Both the position numbers and the translations under genes were made by a program. From Streptomyces sp. 11x1 (GTDB taxonomy: Bacteria > Actinomycetota > Actinomycetes > Streptomycetales > Streptomycetaceae), in the NCBI RefSeq assembly GCF_032598905.1, contig NZ_CP122458.1, forward strand, positions 2,542,001 through 2,606,000: a DNA stretch of 64,000 nt, given 5' to 3'. This document shows positions 17,151-27,281 of this stretch, piece after piece (within the stretch, counting starts at the first letter, position 1; each line of letters opens with the position of its first letter). Under the pieces are notes generated by a model, which saw only the letters and a list, made by a program, of their open reading frames with translations, was not told where the DNA came from and did not search any database.

Positions 17151-18130
17151 GACAGCCCCTGCTTTCGCTGCACGCGGAGGTAGATCAGGCCGAAGACCAG
17201 GGCGGCGACCACGAGCAGGTTGCCGACGGCCGCGCCGGGGCCGAAGGCGGGCAGGAGGTTGCCGAAGCCGAGTTGGTAGGACCAGGTGGCGAAGGTGGTG
17301 GAGGAGTCCGCCGGGCCGCCCTTGGTCATGATCCAGATGATGTCGAAGACCTTGAGGGTGTAGACGAGGCCCAGCAGCAGGGTGATGGCGGAGACCGGGC
17401 GCAGCAGGGGGAAGGTGATGCGCCAGAAGCGCTGCCAGGCGTTCGCCCCGTCGAGGGCCGCGGCCTCGTGCAGCGAACCGGGGACGGACTGCAGACCGCT
17501 GTGGAGCACCACCAGGTTGAAGGGGACGCCGATCCAGATGTTCGCGATGATCACCGAGGTCAGTGACCAGTCGGGGGAGGTCAGCCAGTGCACCGGGCCG
17601 ACTCCGACGGCGTGCAGGGCGGCGTTGACGATGCCGGAGTCGCTGTTGAACATCCACGACCAGGTGGAGGCGGACACGATCAGCGGCAGCAGCCACGGCA
17701 CCAGGAACAGAGCCCGCAGGGTGGCAGACAGCCGGAAGTGCTGGTGGAAGAAGACCGCCAGCGCCAGGCCGATGGCGTACTGGAAGACCAGGCACACGGC
17801 GGTGAAGACGACGGTGTGCAGCAGGGCGGGGGCGAAGGTCGGGTCGTCGAAGACCTTCTGGTAGTTCGCCAGGCCCGTGAAGGGCGCGTCGCCCTGGACG
17901 AAGGAGCGGACGGTGTAGTCGCGCAGGCTCAGGTCGAGGTTGCGGTAGAGCGGGTAGGCGTAGAAGAGGACGAGGTAGAGGGTGACGGGGGTGAGGAAGG
18001 CCCAGGCCGCCCACTGTGTGGAGACCGGACGGCGCCGCTCTCGCGCGGGGGCCCGGGGCGGGGCGGTGGCGGCCGTCCGGGCCGCGTCGCGCGCGGACCG
18101 GCGGTCCGGGACTTGTCTCGTGTCGTTCAT
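17147..18130 (-). CDS. ABC sugar importer permease, MalF type
   Basis: This 327-aa protein has a charged N-terminus of about 40 residues and then six helices starting at AAWAFLTPVTLYLVLFYAYP. The EAA motif region is SLHEAAALDGANAWQRFWRI. The upstream frame to 18232 is a shadow, and ATG 18130 is 20 bases after the binding-protein stop. It is the pore partner of the downstream MalG-type permease. Confidence 0.9.
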   Translation of the reverse strand: MNDTRQVPDRRSARDAARTAATAPPRAPARERRRPVSTQWAAWAFLTPVTLYLVLFYAYPLYRNLDLSLRDYTVRSFVQGDAPFTGLANYQKVFDDPTFAPALLHTVVFTAVCLVFQYAIGLALAVFFHQHFRLSATLRALFLVPWLLPLIVSASTWSWMFNSDSGIVNAALHAVGVGPVHWLTSPDWSLTSVIIANIWIGVPFNLVVLHSGLQSVPGSLHEAAALDGANAWQRFWRITFPLLRPVSAITLLLGLVYTLKVFDIIWIMTKGGPADSSTTFATWSYQLGFGNLLPAFGPGAAVGNLLVVAALVFGLIYLRVQRKQGLS

Positions 18131-18150
18131 CGACGGACCGCGCCTCCCTG

Positions 18151-19398
18151 CTACTTGACTGCCGACTGGGCCTTGGTCAGCGCGTCCTTCGGCGACTCGG
18201 CTCCGCTGAGCGCGGACTGGACGGCCTTCCACAACTGCTCTGAGATCTTGGGGTACTTGGTGCCCAGGTCGTCACTGGTACGGCCCTTGGCCGCGTTGAC
18301 CGCCTCGACCCACGGCTTCAGGTCCGGGTTGGCCGCCACCTGCTTGTCCTGGACCTCGCCGGTGGGAGCGACGTAGGACAGGGTGGTGTCGGTGTCGTAC
18401 AGGTTCTCGGTGCTGGTCAGGCAGGTGACCAGCTTGCGCGAGGTGGCGTGGCGGCCGGTGTCCTGCTGGACGGGGACGGTCACGAACTCGCCGCCGGTCG
18501 GGGCGGCGGCGTTGTCCCCGTCCGCGCCCGGTATCGGCAGGACGCCGTAGTCGAAGCCGGCCTTCTCCGCGCCTGCGAGCTGCCAGGTGCCGTTCTCGGC
18601 GAAGGCGTAGTCGCCGGTGGCGAACTCCTGCCAGCTGGTGGTCTGGGTGTTGTTGAGGACGGAGTTGGGGGCGTAGCCCTTGTCGAGCCAGCCCTTCCAC
18701 AGGGACAGCGCGGAGATGCTCTCGGCGGAGTCGAGTTCGGTGAGCTGCGCGCCCGAGCCCCAGAACCAGGGCAGGAACTGGAAGCTGCCCTCCTCCGTGC
18801 CGATCGCGGAGAAGGTGATGCCCTTGTTGCCGGCCTTCTTGACCTTCGTCAGCGCGGCCGTCAGCGACTTCCAGTCCTTGACCGAGGCGATGTCCACGCC
18901 GGCCTTCTTCAGGACCTCCTTGTTGTAGTAGAGGGCGAGGGTGTTGGCGCCGATCGGGGTGCCGTAGGTCTTGCCGCCGGACTGGCCGGCCGCGAGCAGG
19001 TTGGGGTCCACGGCGGAGGTGTCGAGCTCGTTGTCGTCGGTCGTGGTGAGCACGCCCGCCTCGGCGAGGGTCGAGACGACCGGGTTGTCGACGACGAGGA
19101 CGTCCGGGGAGTTGCCCTGCTGGGCCGCCAGCAGCGTCTTGTTGGGCAGGTCGCTGGTGTCGAAGCCGGTCCGCTCGATCTTCACGCCCGCGTCGGTGCC
19201 GCACTTGTCCAGCAGCTTCGTCCAGGCCGAACCCTTGGCGAACTGGGGGTAGGGGTCCCAGATGGTGTACGAGCCGCTGTCCGCGTCCTCGGCACCGGTG
19301 CTGCCCGAGCCGGAGGAGCACGCGGTGGCGCTGACGGCCACGGCCAGCGCTGTCAGGGCTGCGGCGGTCAGACGACGTTGTCTGAAGGTGGGATGCAT
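18151..19398 (-). CDS. ABC sugar-binding lipoprotein (extracellular solute-binding protein family 1)
   Basis: This 415-aa lipoprotein has a signal peptide of about 26 residues ending in the lipobox VSATAC. The mature part has the family-1 sugar-binding pattern (GNSPDVLVVDNPVVSTLAEA, YGTPIGANTLALYYNKEVLK, then FATGDYAFAENGTWQLAGA). It captures the sugar outside the membrane and delivers it to the two permeases encoded next. It begins 165 bases after the LacI gene, without an obvious operator of its own, so it may be co-transcribed with lacI. Confidence 0.9.
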   Translation of the reverse strand: MHPTFRQRRLTAAALTALAVAVSATACSSGSGSTGAEDADSGSYTIWDPYPQFAKGSAWTKLLDKCGTDAGVKIERTGFDTSDLPNKTLLAAQQGNSPDVLVVDNPVVSTLAEAGVLTTTDDNELDTSAVDPNLLAAGQSGGKTYGTPIGANTLALYYNKEVLKKAGVDIASVKDWKSLTAALTKVKKAGNKGITFSAIGTEEGSFQFLPWFWGSGAQLTELDSAESISALSLWKGWLDKGYAPNSVLNNTQTTSWQEFATGDYAFAENGTWQLAGAEKAGFDYGVLPIPGADGDNAAAPTGGEFVTVPVQQDTGRHATSRKLVTCLTSTENLYDTDTTLSYVAPTGEVQDKQVAANPDLKPWVEAVNAAKGRTSDDLGTKYPKISEQLWKAVQSALSGAESPKDALTKAQSAVK

Positions 19399-19563
19399 GG
19401 CGGGTCCTTAGTTTCAGGCACAGGGGTGCCGTGAGAGGGAGGGAGACGAGGAAGCCGGGCACGCCGAACGGAGCCGGTGGCGGAACGGGGTGCCCGGTGA
19501 AGAAGGAAGAAGGACAGGCGGGGTGACGGCTGGCAGAAGAAGGAAGTGCGGGCGGGGTGACGG

Positions 19564-20586
19564 CTAGGAGACGGTTCCGCCGCCCGCGGGGCCGGTGCTG
19601 GCCCGCAGGGAGATCGGCGGTACGAGCAGGTGATTGCGGGGCGACGCGTCGGGGTCGTCCAGCCGCTCCACGAGGAGGTCGACGGCGAGGCGGCCCATCT
19701 CCTCCGCCGGTACGTCCGCCGCGGTGAGCTGCGGGGTCACCGTCTCCGCCCACCGGGAGGCCACGATGCCGGTGACGGAGAAGTCGCGCGGCACATGGCG
19801 GTCGGCCCGGGCCAGCCCCCGGTAGAGGCCGCCCAGCGCCGCCTCGTTCAGGGTGACCAGGCCCGTGGTCGCCGGGTCGTCCCGCAGGATCCGCTCCAGG
19901 CACGCCTGTCCGGAGGCGGCGTCGTCCCCGCAGGTGTACGTCCGCACGGTCAGTCCGCGCTCGGCAGCGGCCTTGGTGAAGCCGTCCAGCCCCCGGTGCG
20001 CGGACTCGTACCCGGCCCGCAGAAGCTGCTCGGGCCGGTTGACGAAGGCGACCCTGCGGTGGCCGAGGTCGGCGAGGTGGTGGACGCACGCCTCCGCCAG
20101 CGCGGTGTGGTCGAGCCCCACCCACCAGCCGCCCTCCGGCCGCGCGGTGCGGCCGATGGCGACGGAGGGGAAGTCGAGGTCGGCCAGGTGATCGACCCGG
20201 TCGTCCTCCAGCCTGATCTCCATCAGGATCGCGCCGTCCACCCGCCGCTCCCCCAGCAGCCGCTGGAAGGAACGGTCGCTGTCGACGCCGCTGGGTGACA
20301 GCAGCACGTCGTAGTCGTGGGCCGCGGCGGCCTCCACCACGCTGCCGATGAAGTCCAGCTGCATGCCCGTGTAGTGGTTGCCGGCCGGCGGGAAGACCAG
20401 GCCGATCGTGCTGGTCCGCCCGTTGGCCAGGGCTCGGGCGCTGGCGTTGGGCCGGTAGCCCAGCTCGTCGATGACCTGCTGGATCTTCCGGCGGGTGTCG
20501 TCGGACACGGGGCGTTTGCCGCTCAGGGCGTAGGACACGGTGCTCCGCGAGACACCGGCCCGCCGGGCGATCTCACCGATGTTCAC
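19564..20586 (-). CDS. LacI-family transcriptional repressor
   Basis: This 340-aa regulator has a helix-turn-helix at residues 2-21 (IGEIARRAGVSRSTVSYALS), the hinge helix NASARALANGRTS, and a periplasmic-binding-protein-like sugar sensor domain (TIGLVFPPAGNHY to the end). Three perfect CGAACCGGTTCG dyads lie between its start and the divergent glycosidase, the nearest only 15 bases upstream of its ATG. It should repress itself, the import operon and the glycosidase until a sugar ligand binds. Confidence 0.92.
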   Translation of the reverse strand: MNIGEIARRAGVSRSTVSYALSGKRPVSDDTRRKIQQVIDELGYRPNASARALANGRTSTIGLVFPPAGNHYTGMQLDFIGSVVEAAAAHDYDVLLSPSGVDSDRSFQRLLGERRVDGAILMEIRLEDDRVDHLADLDFPSVAIGRTARPEGGWWVGLDHTALAEACVHHLADLGHRRVAFVNRPEQLLRAGYESAHRGLDGFTKAAAERGLTVRTYTCGDDAASGQACLERILRDDPATTGLVTLNEAALGGLYRGLARADRHVPRDFSVTGIVASRWAETVTPQLTAADVPAEEMGRLAVDLLVERLDDPDASPRNHLLVPPISLRASTGPAGGGTVS

Positions 20587-20600
20587 GGAGAACTCCTTGT

Positions 20601-20614
20601 TCGAACCGGTTCGA
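20601..20614. promoter_or_regulatory. LacI-type operator 1
   Basis: TCGAACCGGTTCGA is a perfect 14-base palindrome with the central CG of LacI-family operators. It ends 15 bases before the LacI start and would block its promoter or early elongation. Confidence 0.8.
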
Positions 20615-20682
20615 CACTCCGCGGGGGCGAAGTTTCCGAGCCGCTGGGACGGAAGGTTGAGGAGCGGACGGTCCCCGGTCGT

Positions 20683-20694
20683 CGAACCGGTTCG
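20683..20694. promoter_or_regulatory. LacI-type operator 2
   Basis: CGAACCGGTTCG is a perfect 12-base palindrome, with its centre 81 bases from operator 1. Confidence 0.8.
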
Positions 20695-20846
20695 CGTGAA
20701 GTGAAGGTAGGAACGGGCGGGGCGGCTGTCAACACCTCGATCCGGACTTCCCGTCGTGGCGCGGCGATCCGGACGATCCCCGGCCCTCCGCGGCTTCGCT
20801 CGTGTCGGAGGTATTGCTGCGCGATTTCTCCGGTGCTAGCTTCCAG

Positions 20847-20858
20847 CGAACCGGTTCG
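20847..20858. promoter_or_regulatory. LacI-type operator 3
   Basis: CGAACCGGTTCG occurs a third time, followed by ACGA as a partial extension. It lies about 270 bases before the glycosidase start, placing it near the divergent promoter. A degenerate half-site (tcgaaccgac) lies near 20969. Confidence 0.75.
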
Positions 20859-21125
20859 ACGAAGTGATCCTTCCGGCAGCCGGGGCCTCCGCTCCGCGCA
20901 GTCCCTGGTGTGCGGGGCGCCGTCACGGCCACCCGGGTCGGCCGCCCCGGCTCCGTAGCGCGGGCGATCGAACCGACTCCGCATCGCCGTCACCGAGTCC
21001 GCATGCCTCCACCCTCGAACCCGCCTCACCGACCACGGCACGCGGACCGACAGCCGAGCCGGCGCTGCGGGCCGGGGCGGCCGGCCGGCCGGGACTCGTT
21101 ACTCACAGGATCGAGGACGCACTCC

Positions 21126-24100
21126 ATGCCATCCGCTGACAGATCGGCCCGGCGCCGGGCCCCGGCCGCCGTGGCCCTGGCCCTCGGCGCGGGCGTGCTG
21201 GTCGCGCCGGCCGTCCCCGCCCAGGCCGCCGACGCGCCCGAGCCCACCGCCCGCTACACCTTCGACGAGGACGACCTCACGTCCGGGAAGATCACGGACG
21301 TCTCCGGCAACGGTCTGACGGCGAGCCTCGTCAACGGCTCCACCGCGCGGTCCGTCGAGGGCACGGGCGGCGGCAGGGCGCTCGCCCTGCCCGGCGGGAC
21401 ACCCACCTCCGACGGCGCGTACGTGCGCCTGCCCCGCGCGGTGGTCGGCGACGCCACCGACCTGACGGTGTCCGCCCGTGTGAAGTGGGGCGACGACAAG
21501 TCGGCCTGGCAGCGGATCTTCGACCTGGGCACCGACACCACGAGGTACCTCTTCACCACCCCGTCCCACAACGGCGGGGCGCTGCGCACGGCCGTGACCA
21601 CCGGCGGCGGGGGCGCGGAGTCCCAGGTCTCCGGGTACGCGGCACTCCCCGCCGGCTCCTGGCGGACGGTCACGGTCACCCTCGACACCGCCGCCGGGCG
21701 GGTCACCACCTACCTCGACGGCGTGGCCGTCTCCTCCGCGAAGACCTCCGTCAAAGCCAGGGAGCTGCTGGACGCCTCGGCCACCGCCGCGGGATACATC
21801 GGCAAGTCCTTCTGGCCGGACCCGCTGCTCAAGGGCGCGATCGACGACTTCACGGTGTGGCACTCGGCGCTGAGCGCAGAGCAGGTGGCGGACGTGGTCG
21901 GTGACGCCCCCACCCTGCAGTCGTTGTCACGCACGTCCTTCGACGTGCGCACCACGACCGGGACCGCTCCGTCCCTCCCCGCCGCGGTCCGCTCCTCGTA
22001 CTCCGACGGCTACGACCGTGACACGCCGATCGTCTGGGACGCGGTGCCCGAGGAGAAGTACGCCCGGCCCGGCACGTTCACGGTGGCCGGACGCGCGGCC
22101 GGACGGGACGTGCAGGCGACGGTCGCCGTGGTCCGGGAGGGGCAGCTCACCGTCGACCTCGCCTCGGACACCGGCGCGTTCCACGGCGGCGCCTCCGGCA
22201 CGCTCTACGGCGTGTACGGGCCGGACGTGCCGACCAACAACCTCATCGAGGGCATGGGCCTGCGCACGGTCTCCACCAAGGCGCAGGACGGCCCGCAGCA
22301 CCCGGGCGCCGACGCGCTGGAAGTGGTGAAGCCGCTGGCGGACTCCACCGACGGCGATGTGTACGTCTACATGACCGACATCCACCGCGGCTTCCCGTAC
22401 CAGTGGCCGGGCGACACCCCGGCCGAGAAGCTCAAGCTCTACGAGCAGAAGCTCGCCAAGCAGGTCGACCAGGTGCTCCGACTGCCCGAGCAGTACCAGG
22501 ACAACATCGTCTTCGTGCCGTTCAACGAGCCCGAGGGCAACATGTTCGGAACCGGGGAGTGGAGCTACAACCGGGTCAGCTGGCTCGACGAACCCGACGA
22601 CTTCCTGGCCGCCTGGGACTCCGCGTACAAGCTGATCAAGGAGAGGATGCCGGACGCCCGGATCGCGGGCCCCAACACCAGCGTCCTGTACGACCAGGTG
22701 AAGGGCTTCATGGCGCACGCCCTGGCCGCCGGCACGCTCCCCGACGTCGTCACCTGGCACGAGCTGAGTCACCCGGAGGCGGTGCGCGACAGCGTGGCCA
22801 AGTACCGGGGCTGGGAGAAGGACCTGTTCAAGGGGACCGCCCGTGACGGCACCCAGCTCCCCATCAACATCAACGAGTACGCGTTCAACTACCACACCTC
22901 GGTGCCCGGCCAGATGATCCAGTGGGTCTCGGCGATCGAGGAGTCCAAGGTGGACGCCGACATCGCCTACTGGAACATCGACGGCAACCTCTCCGACTCC
23001 GCCGTGCAGTCGGGCCGCGGCAACGGCCAGTGGTGGCTGCTCAACGCGTACGCCTCGATGAGCGGGCACACGGTGAAGGTGGACCCGCCGTTCCCCGGCG
23101 AGAACTACACCATGCAGGGCGTCGGCACGCTCGACGAGAGGAAGAAGCAGGCCCGGCTGATCTTCGGCGGCTCCACCGGCAAGGGCCACATCACCTTCGC
23201 CGGCGTCCCGAAGAAGACCTTCGGCAAGAACGTCCACGCCTGGGTCCGCGAGATCGAGTGGAGCGGACAGATCGGCGACAGCTCCGGTCCGAAGCTGCTC
23301 ACGGAGACGAACCTGATGGTCTCCGAGGAAGGCACGGTCTCCGTCGACTTCGGCGACGGCGCCCTGCCGGCGCTGAAGGAGTCCTCGGCGTACGAGATCG
23401 TCCTCAGCCCCGCCGGGAAGGCGAAGGCCACCCTGGACGCGCCCACGCGCTGGCAGCACTCCTACGAGGCCGAGGACGCCGCCCACACCGGGTCCGGCTA
23501 CTCGAAGAACGGACCCGAGGGCTCACCCCGTGACGTGTCGAAGTTCTACACCTCCGGCGGCTACGACGTCGGTGGCCTGCGCACCGGTTCGGACCTGACG
23601 CTCGACTTCACCGTGGACGTGCCCGAGGACGGCACCTACGACCTGAGCGTGTTCGCCAACTCCCTCAACACCTTCGACAAGGTGAAGGACCAGGGCCCCA
23701 CCAATGTCTTCCTCCGGGTCGACGGCAAGGCGGACAGTGAGCAGGAGCTGTATCTGCCGCTGGGTTACAAGTGGGTGGTCTGGGACCACACCGACACCAC
23801 GGTCCGGCTCACCAAGGGCAGGCACACCCTGACGCTCGCCGCGCGGAGCGCCGACGGCAAGCGCGTCACCCAGGGCGACGCCATCGTCGACCGGCTGACC
23901 CTCTCCCTGCCGGACGCCTCCGCCCGCACACGGGTGTACGAGGGTGAACTCGCCTGGCTGGGCGGCGGGGCACGTCCCGTCTACGACCTGCCGAAGCGGG
24001 CGGCCACCGGATCGGGCGCGGCCCGGCTCCCGAAGAAGGGCACCGCCACGTTCTGGGTGTACTCCCCCGCCGACCGCGAGGCCACCCTCAGGATCGACAC

Positions 24101-24779
24101 CCTGAAGGGCTCGGGCGCCCGGCTCTCCGTCAACGGCCAGGACGTCCTGAGGCTGGACAAGGGCCGGAGCAGCGTCGCGGTCTCCCTCTCCGGCGGCGTC
24201 AACAAGGTGACCGTGACCGGGAGTTCGTCCACCACGCTCGTCGACCGCCTCATGGTCACCTCGACCGAGGGCACACTCCCGGCGCGTACGTACGAGGGGA
24301 AGGACGCCGAGCTCCGCGGCTCGGCCGCGCTCGGCTCCCTCTCCCTGGCCACGGGCGGCACCGCGATCACCGGGATCGGCGGCGACCCGGGCAACGGCAA
24401 CACCGCCACGTTCACCGTCGCCGCGGACCGGGCGGGCACCCACGCGCTGCGCATCCGCTACTCCAACCCGGAGCAGTCGCCGGCCACCCACTACAACCCG
24501 GACCCGCTCGCCCGCCATGCCGACCTCGCCGTCAACGGCGGTGAGACGCGGCGGGTCACCTTCCCGCACACCTTCCACCAGAACAACTTCTGGGAGCTGA
24601 CCGTCCCCGTCCATCTGAGGAAGGGGCAGAACACGATCACCTTCCGCTCCGAGGAACTCCCGAACTTCGACGGCGAGACCTACGCCTCGGACACCTTCCC
24701 CGGTGTGCTGCTCCGCTCCCGCTTCGCCCCGCTGATCGACCGGATCACGGTCGCACCGTACGCACTGGAGGTGCGATGA
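21126..24779 (+). CDS. Large secreted multidomain glycosidase: LamG, Ig-like, GH-A catalytic, CBM tail
   Basis: This 1217-aa exoenzyme has a signal peptide (AAVALALGAGVLVAPAVPAQ, cleaved after AQA). Next comes a LamG/concanavalin-like domain at about 45-250, then an Ig-like domain ending near 335. The clan GH-A-type catalytic domain spans about 340-770 and has the acid/base Glu468 in VPFNEPEGN and the likely nucleophile Glu584 in ININEYAF. The last ~440 residues hold at least one CBM6/35-like domain (SYEAEDAAHTGSGYSKNG) and further beta-sandwich modules. The arrangement is GH39-like, but the exact CAZy family is uncertain. ATG 21126 has GAGG nine bases upstream, and the in-frame extension to 20910 lacks a signal peptide. 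It is divergent from, and probably repressed by, the LacI protein. Confidence 0.82.
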   Translation: MPSADRSARRRAPAAVALALGAGVLVAPAVPAQAADAPEPTARYTFDEDDLTSGKITDVSGNGLTASLVNGSTARSVEGTGGGRALALPGGTPTSDGAYVRLPRAVVGDATDLTVSARVKWGDDKSAWQRIFDLGTDTTRYLFTTPSHNGGALRTAVTTGGGGAESQVSGYAALPAGSWRTVTVTLDTAAGRVTTYLDGVAVSSAKTSVKARELLDASATAAGYIGKSFWPDPLLKGAIDDFTVWHSALSAEQVADVVGDAPTLQSLSRTSFDVRTTTGTAPSLPAAVRSSYSDGYDRDTPIVWDAVPEEKYARPGTFTVAGRAAGRDVQATVAVVREGQLTVDLASDTGAFHGGASGTLYGVYGPDVPTNNLIEGMGLRTVSTKAQDGPQHPGADALEVVKPLADSTDGDVYVYMTDIHRGFPYQWPGDTPAEKLKLYEQKLAKQVDQVLRLPEQYQDNIVFVPFNEPEGNMFGTGEWSYNRVSWLDEPDDFLAAWDSAYKLIKERMPDARIAGPNTSVLYDQVKGFMAHALAAGTLPDVVTWHELSHPEAVRDSVAKYRGWEKDLFKGTARDGTQLPININEYAFNYHTSVPGQMIQWVSAIEESKVDADIAYWNIDGNLSDSAVQSGRGNGQWWLLNAYASMSGHTVKVDPPFPGENYTMQGVGTLDERKKQARLIFGGSTGKGHITFAGVPKKTFGKNVHAWVREIEWSGQIGDSSGPKLLTETNLMVSEEGTVSVDFGDGALPALKESSAYEIVLSPAGKAKATLDAPTRWQHSYEAEDAAHTGSGYSKNGPEGSPRDVSKFYTSGGYDVGGLRTGSDLTLDFTVDVPEDGTYDLSVFANSLNTFDKVKDQGPTNVFLRVDGKADSEQELYLPLGYKWVVWDHTDTTVRLTKGRHTLTLAARSADGKRVTQGDAIVDRLTLSLPDASARTRVYEGELAWLGGGARPVYDLPKRAATGSGAARLPKKGTATFWVYSPADREATLRIDTLKGSGARLSVNGQDVLRLDKGRSSVAVSLSGGVNKVTVTGSSSTTLVDRLMVTSTEGTLPARTYEGKDAELRGSAALGSLSLATGGTAITGIGGDPGNGNTATFTVAADRAGTHALRIRYSNPEQSPATHYNPDPLARHADLAVNGGETRRVTFPHTFHQNNFWELTVPVHLRKGQNTITFRSEELPNFDGETYASDTFPGVLLRSRFAPLIDRITVAPYALEVR

Positions 24780-24887
24780 GACGAGCGGCGCCGGCGGTGA
24801 GATGACGCGCACGGGGACCGGGTGGCGGGTCGCCTCCCACCCGCCGGCCGCTGGAGCGTGCCGCCTCGCCACCGGCGCCGCGAGCAG

Positions 24888-24922
24888 GCGCCCGGGTCCG
24901 CCGTACGGACGGACCCGGGCGC
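24888..24922. terminator. Bidirectional hairpin terminator
   Basis: The arms gcgcccgggtccg (24888-24900) and cggacccgggcgc (24910-24922) pair perfectly over 13 bases around a 9-base loop. The hairpin sits between the convergent glycosidase and copper-chaperone genes. Confidence 0.8.
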
Positions 24923-25031
24923 TTCGCTGTACGTGGCCGGCGGCAGCGGAACGGAACAACCGTGTTCGGCCGCGGCGGTGACGGCCAATGGTCCCGGGAC
25001 TTTCCTTTCTGCCACGGCAGGCGGGGCCGGC

Positions 25032-25256
25032 TCAGGCAGCCGCCCGGCGTACGACCTCCGCGACCTCGTAGCCGGCCTCGACGATCGCCGTACGCACCGC
25101 CGCGTCGTCGACCGTCTCCCCCCGTACGATCACCAGGCCGGCGCGTACGTCGACGTCGACCTCGGTGACGCCGGGCACCGCGACGACCTCCTCGGTGACG
25201 CTCTCGGCACAGTGGCCACAGCTCATGCCGGACACGGTGAAGTACTTCTCGGCCAT
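25032..25256 (-). CDS. Heavy-metal-associated (CopZ-like) copper chaperone
   Basis: This 74-aa protein is a single ferredoxin-like HMA domain. The metal motif is GMSCGHC near residue 12, the hydrophobic-core segment is VEVDVDVRAGLVIVRGE in spirit, and the C-terminus is IVEAGYEVAEVV. It binds Cu(I) in the cytoplasm and passes it to P-type ATPases or a repressor. ATG 25256 follows AGGAG by eight bases. The very long open frame upstream is antisense to mutA and not real. No copper ATPase gene is adjacent. Confidence 0.92.
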   Translation of the reverse strand: MAEKYFTVSGMSCGHCAESVTEEVVAVPGVTEVDVDVRAGLVIVRGETVDDAAVRTAIVEAGYEVAEVVRRAAA

Positions 25257-25472
25257 GGGGTCGCTCCTGTCCTCGGTCGGCCCGGTGACCGCGCCGAGGG
25301 GGCGCACGGGCCGCGTGGCACGAGGTACGGCGCACGCCCTCGGCACGTTCAGCCGTCGCCGCCTGCCGCCGTCCGGTCCCGGTCCGCCGCCCTTCAACCG
25401 TCTATCCGGAGAGGGCAAGGTCACAGCCGTGCCCCCTGCTGCTCCTTTGCGCCTCTGGCCTAGCATCCGAGC

Positions 25473-27281
25473 ATGACGGTCCTGCCTGACGACGGGCTTG
25501 AGCTGGCCGCCGAGTTCCCTGACGCAACCCACGAGCAGTGGCAGCGCCTCGTTGCGGGCGTGCTGCGCAAGTCGGGCAAGGACGTCGAGGGCGCTCAGGC
25601 CGAGGAAGCCCTGTCCACCGCGCTGGAGGACGGGCTGCGCACCCGTCCCCTCTACACCGCGCACGACACCGCGCCCCCCTCCGGCCACCCCGGCTTCGCG
25701 CCCTTCGTACGAGGGGGCAGGGCCGCCGGCAACACCGTCGGCGGCTGGGACGTACGCCAACGGCACACGGCGGCGGACGGCGCGGCCGTGCTCACGGACC
25801 TGGAGAACGGCGTCACCTCCCTGTGGCTGGTGCTCGGCGAGGGCGGCTTCCCGGTGGCGTCGCTCGGCCGGACCCTGGACGGCGTCCACCTCGACCTCGC
25901 GCCCGTGGTCCTGGACGCGGGTGCCGAAGCGGAGCCCGCCGCACGGGAGTTGCTGCGGCTGTACGCCGAGCGGGGCGTCGCCGGTGCGGCTGCGCGGGGC
26001 AACCTGGGCGCGGACCCCCTCGGTCACGAGGCCCGCACCGGACAGAGCTACGACAGCGCACCCGTCCTCGACCTCGCGCGCCGGTGCGCCGAGGAGTACC
26101 CGGGGCTGCGGACGCTGACCGTGGACGCCCTGCCGTACCACGAGGCCGGCGGCTCGGCGGCGCAGGAGCTGGGCGCCTCGCTCGCGACCGGTGTCGCGTA
26201 TCTGCGGGAGCTGACCGGCGCCGGGCTGAGCGTCGAGCAGGCTTTCGCACAGCTGGGGTTCCGGTACGCGGCGACCGCCGACCAGTTCCTGACGATCGCC
26301 AAGCTGCGCGCCGCGCGCCGCCTCTGGGCCCGGGTCGCCGAGGTGTGCGGGGCACCCGCCGCCGGGGCGCAGATCCAGCACGCAGTGACCTCGCCGGTGA
26401 TGATGACGCGCCGCGACCCGTGGGTGAACATGCTGCGTACCACCATCGCCGCGCTCGCCGCCGGCGCGGGCGGCGCCGACTCGGTCACCGTGCTGCCCTT
26501 CGACCACCGGCTGGGCCTGCCGGACGCGTTCGCGCGACGGATCGCCCGCAACACCTCGACGATCCTGATCGAGGAGTCCCACCTCGCCCGGGTGATCGAT
26601 CCGGCGGGCGGCTCCTGGTACGTGGAGCGGCTCACCGACGAACTCGCCCACGCGGGCTGGGAGTTCTTCCAGCAAATCGAACGCCTGGGCGGACAGGCCG
26701 CCGCGCTGCGATCGGGCGACCTCTGCCGGGACCTCGCCGACACCTGGGCGGCCCGCACCGGCGGGCTCGCCAAGCGGCGCGAACCGGTCACCGGTGTCAG
26801 CGAGTTCCCGCACCTGACGGAGAAGCCGGTCGTCCGTGCCCCGGCGCCCGAGCCGCCCTCCGGCGGTCTCCCCCGCGTCACCCGCGACGAGGCGTACGAG
26901 ACCCTGCGGGCCCGCTCGGACGCCCACCTCGCCGCGACGGGCTCCCGCCCCCGGATCTACCTGGCCGCCCTCGGCCCGGCCGCCGCCCACACCGCGCGGA
27001 CGACCTTCGCCGCCAACCTCTTCCAGGCGGGCGGCATCGAGCCCGTCACGGAGGGCTCCTTCGAGGACAGCGGCGCCACCGAGGTCTGTCTGTGCTCCAG
27101 CGACGCCCTGTACGAGGAGAGCGCCGCGACCGAGGCGGCCGCGCTCAGGGCCTCCGGCGCCACGCACGTGTTCCTCGCGGGCCGCCCCGGGGAGTACGCC
27201 GACGTCGACGCCTACGTCTTCGCGGGCTGTGACGCCGTGGCCGTCCTGTCCGCCACCCTCGACCGCATGGGAGTGTCCTGA
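25473..27281 (+). CDS. mutA: Methylmalonyl-CoA mutase small (beta) subunit
   Basis: This 602-aa protein is the non-catalytic partner of the B12-dependent mutase that interconverts methylmalonyl-CoA and succinyl-CoA. It has the TIM-barrel domain ([35 protein letters not shown], then [20 protein letters not shown]) and a degenerate C-terminal cobalamin-like fold without DxHxxG. Its stop overlaps the mutB start by one base (TGATG), consistent with 1:1 synthesis. It supplies or consumes methylmalonyl-CoA for propionate and polyketide metabolism. Confidence 0.95.
   Translation: MTVLPDDGLELAAEFPDATHEQWQRLVAGVLRKSGKDVEGAQAEEALSTALEDGLRTRPLYTAHDTAPPSGHPGFAPFVRGGRAAGNTVGGWDVRQRHTAADGAAVLTDLENGVTSLWLVLGEGGFPVASLGRTLDGVHLDLAPVVLDAGAEAEPAARELLRLYAERGVAGAAARGNLGADPLGHEARTGQSYDSAPVLDLARRCAEEYPGLRTLTVDALPYHEAGGSAAQELGASLATGVAYLRELTGAGLSVEQAFAQLGFRYAATADQFLTIAKLRAARRLWARVAEVCGAPAAGAQIQHAVTSPVMMTRRDPWVNMLRTTIAALAAGAGGADSVTVLPFDHRLGLPDAFARRIARNTSTILIEESHLARVIDPAGGSWYVERLTDELAHAGWEFFQQIERLGGQAAALRSGDLCRDLADTWAARTGGLAKRREPVTGVSEFPHLTEKPVVRAPAPEPPSGGLPRVTRDEAYETLRARSDAHLAATGSRPRIYLAALGPAAAHTARTTFAANLFQAGGIEPVTEGSFEDSGATEVCLCSSDALYEESAATEAAALRASGATHVFLAGRPGEYADVDAYVFAGCDAVAVLSATLDRMGVS

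Noticed and set aside
25257..25472. Cobalamin riboswitch upstream of mutA
   Set aside because: I looked for a B12-box-like conserved core in the 200 bases before mutA and could not recognise one.
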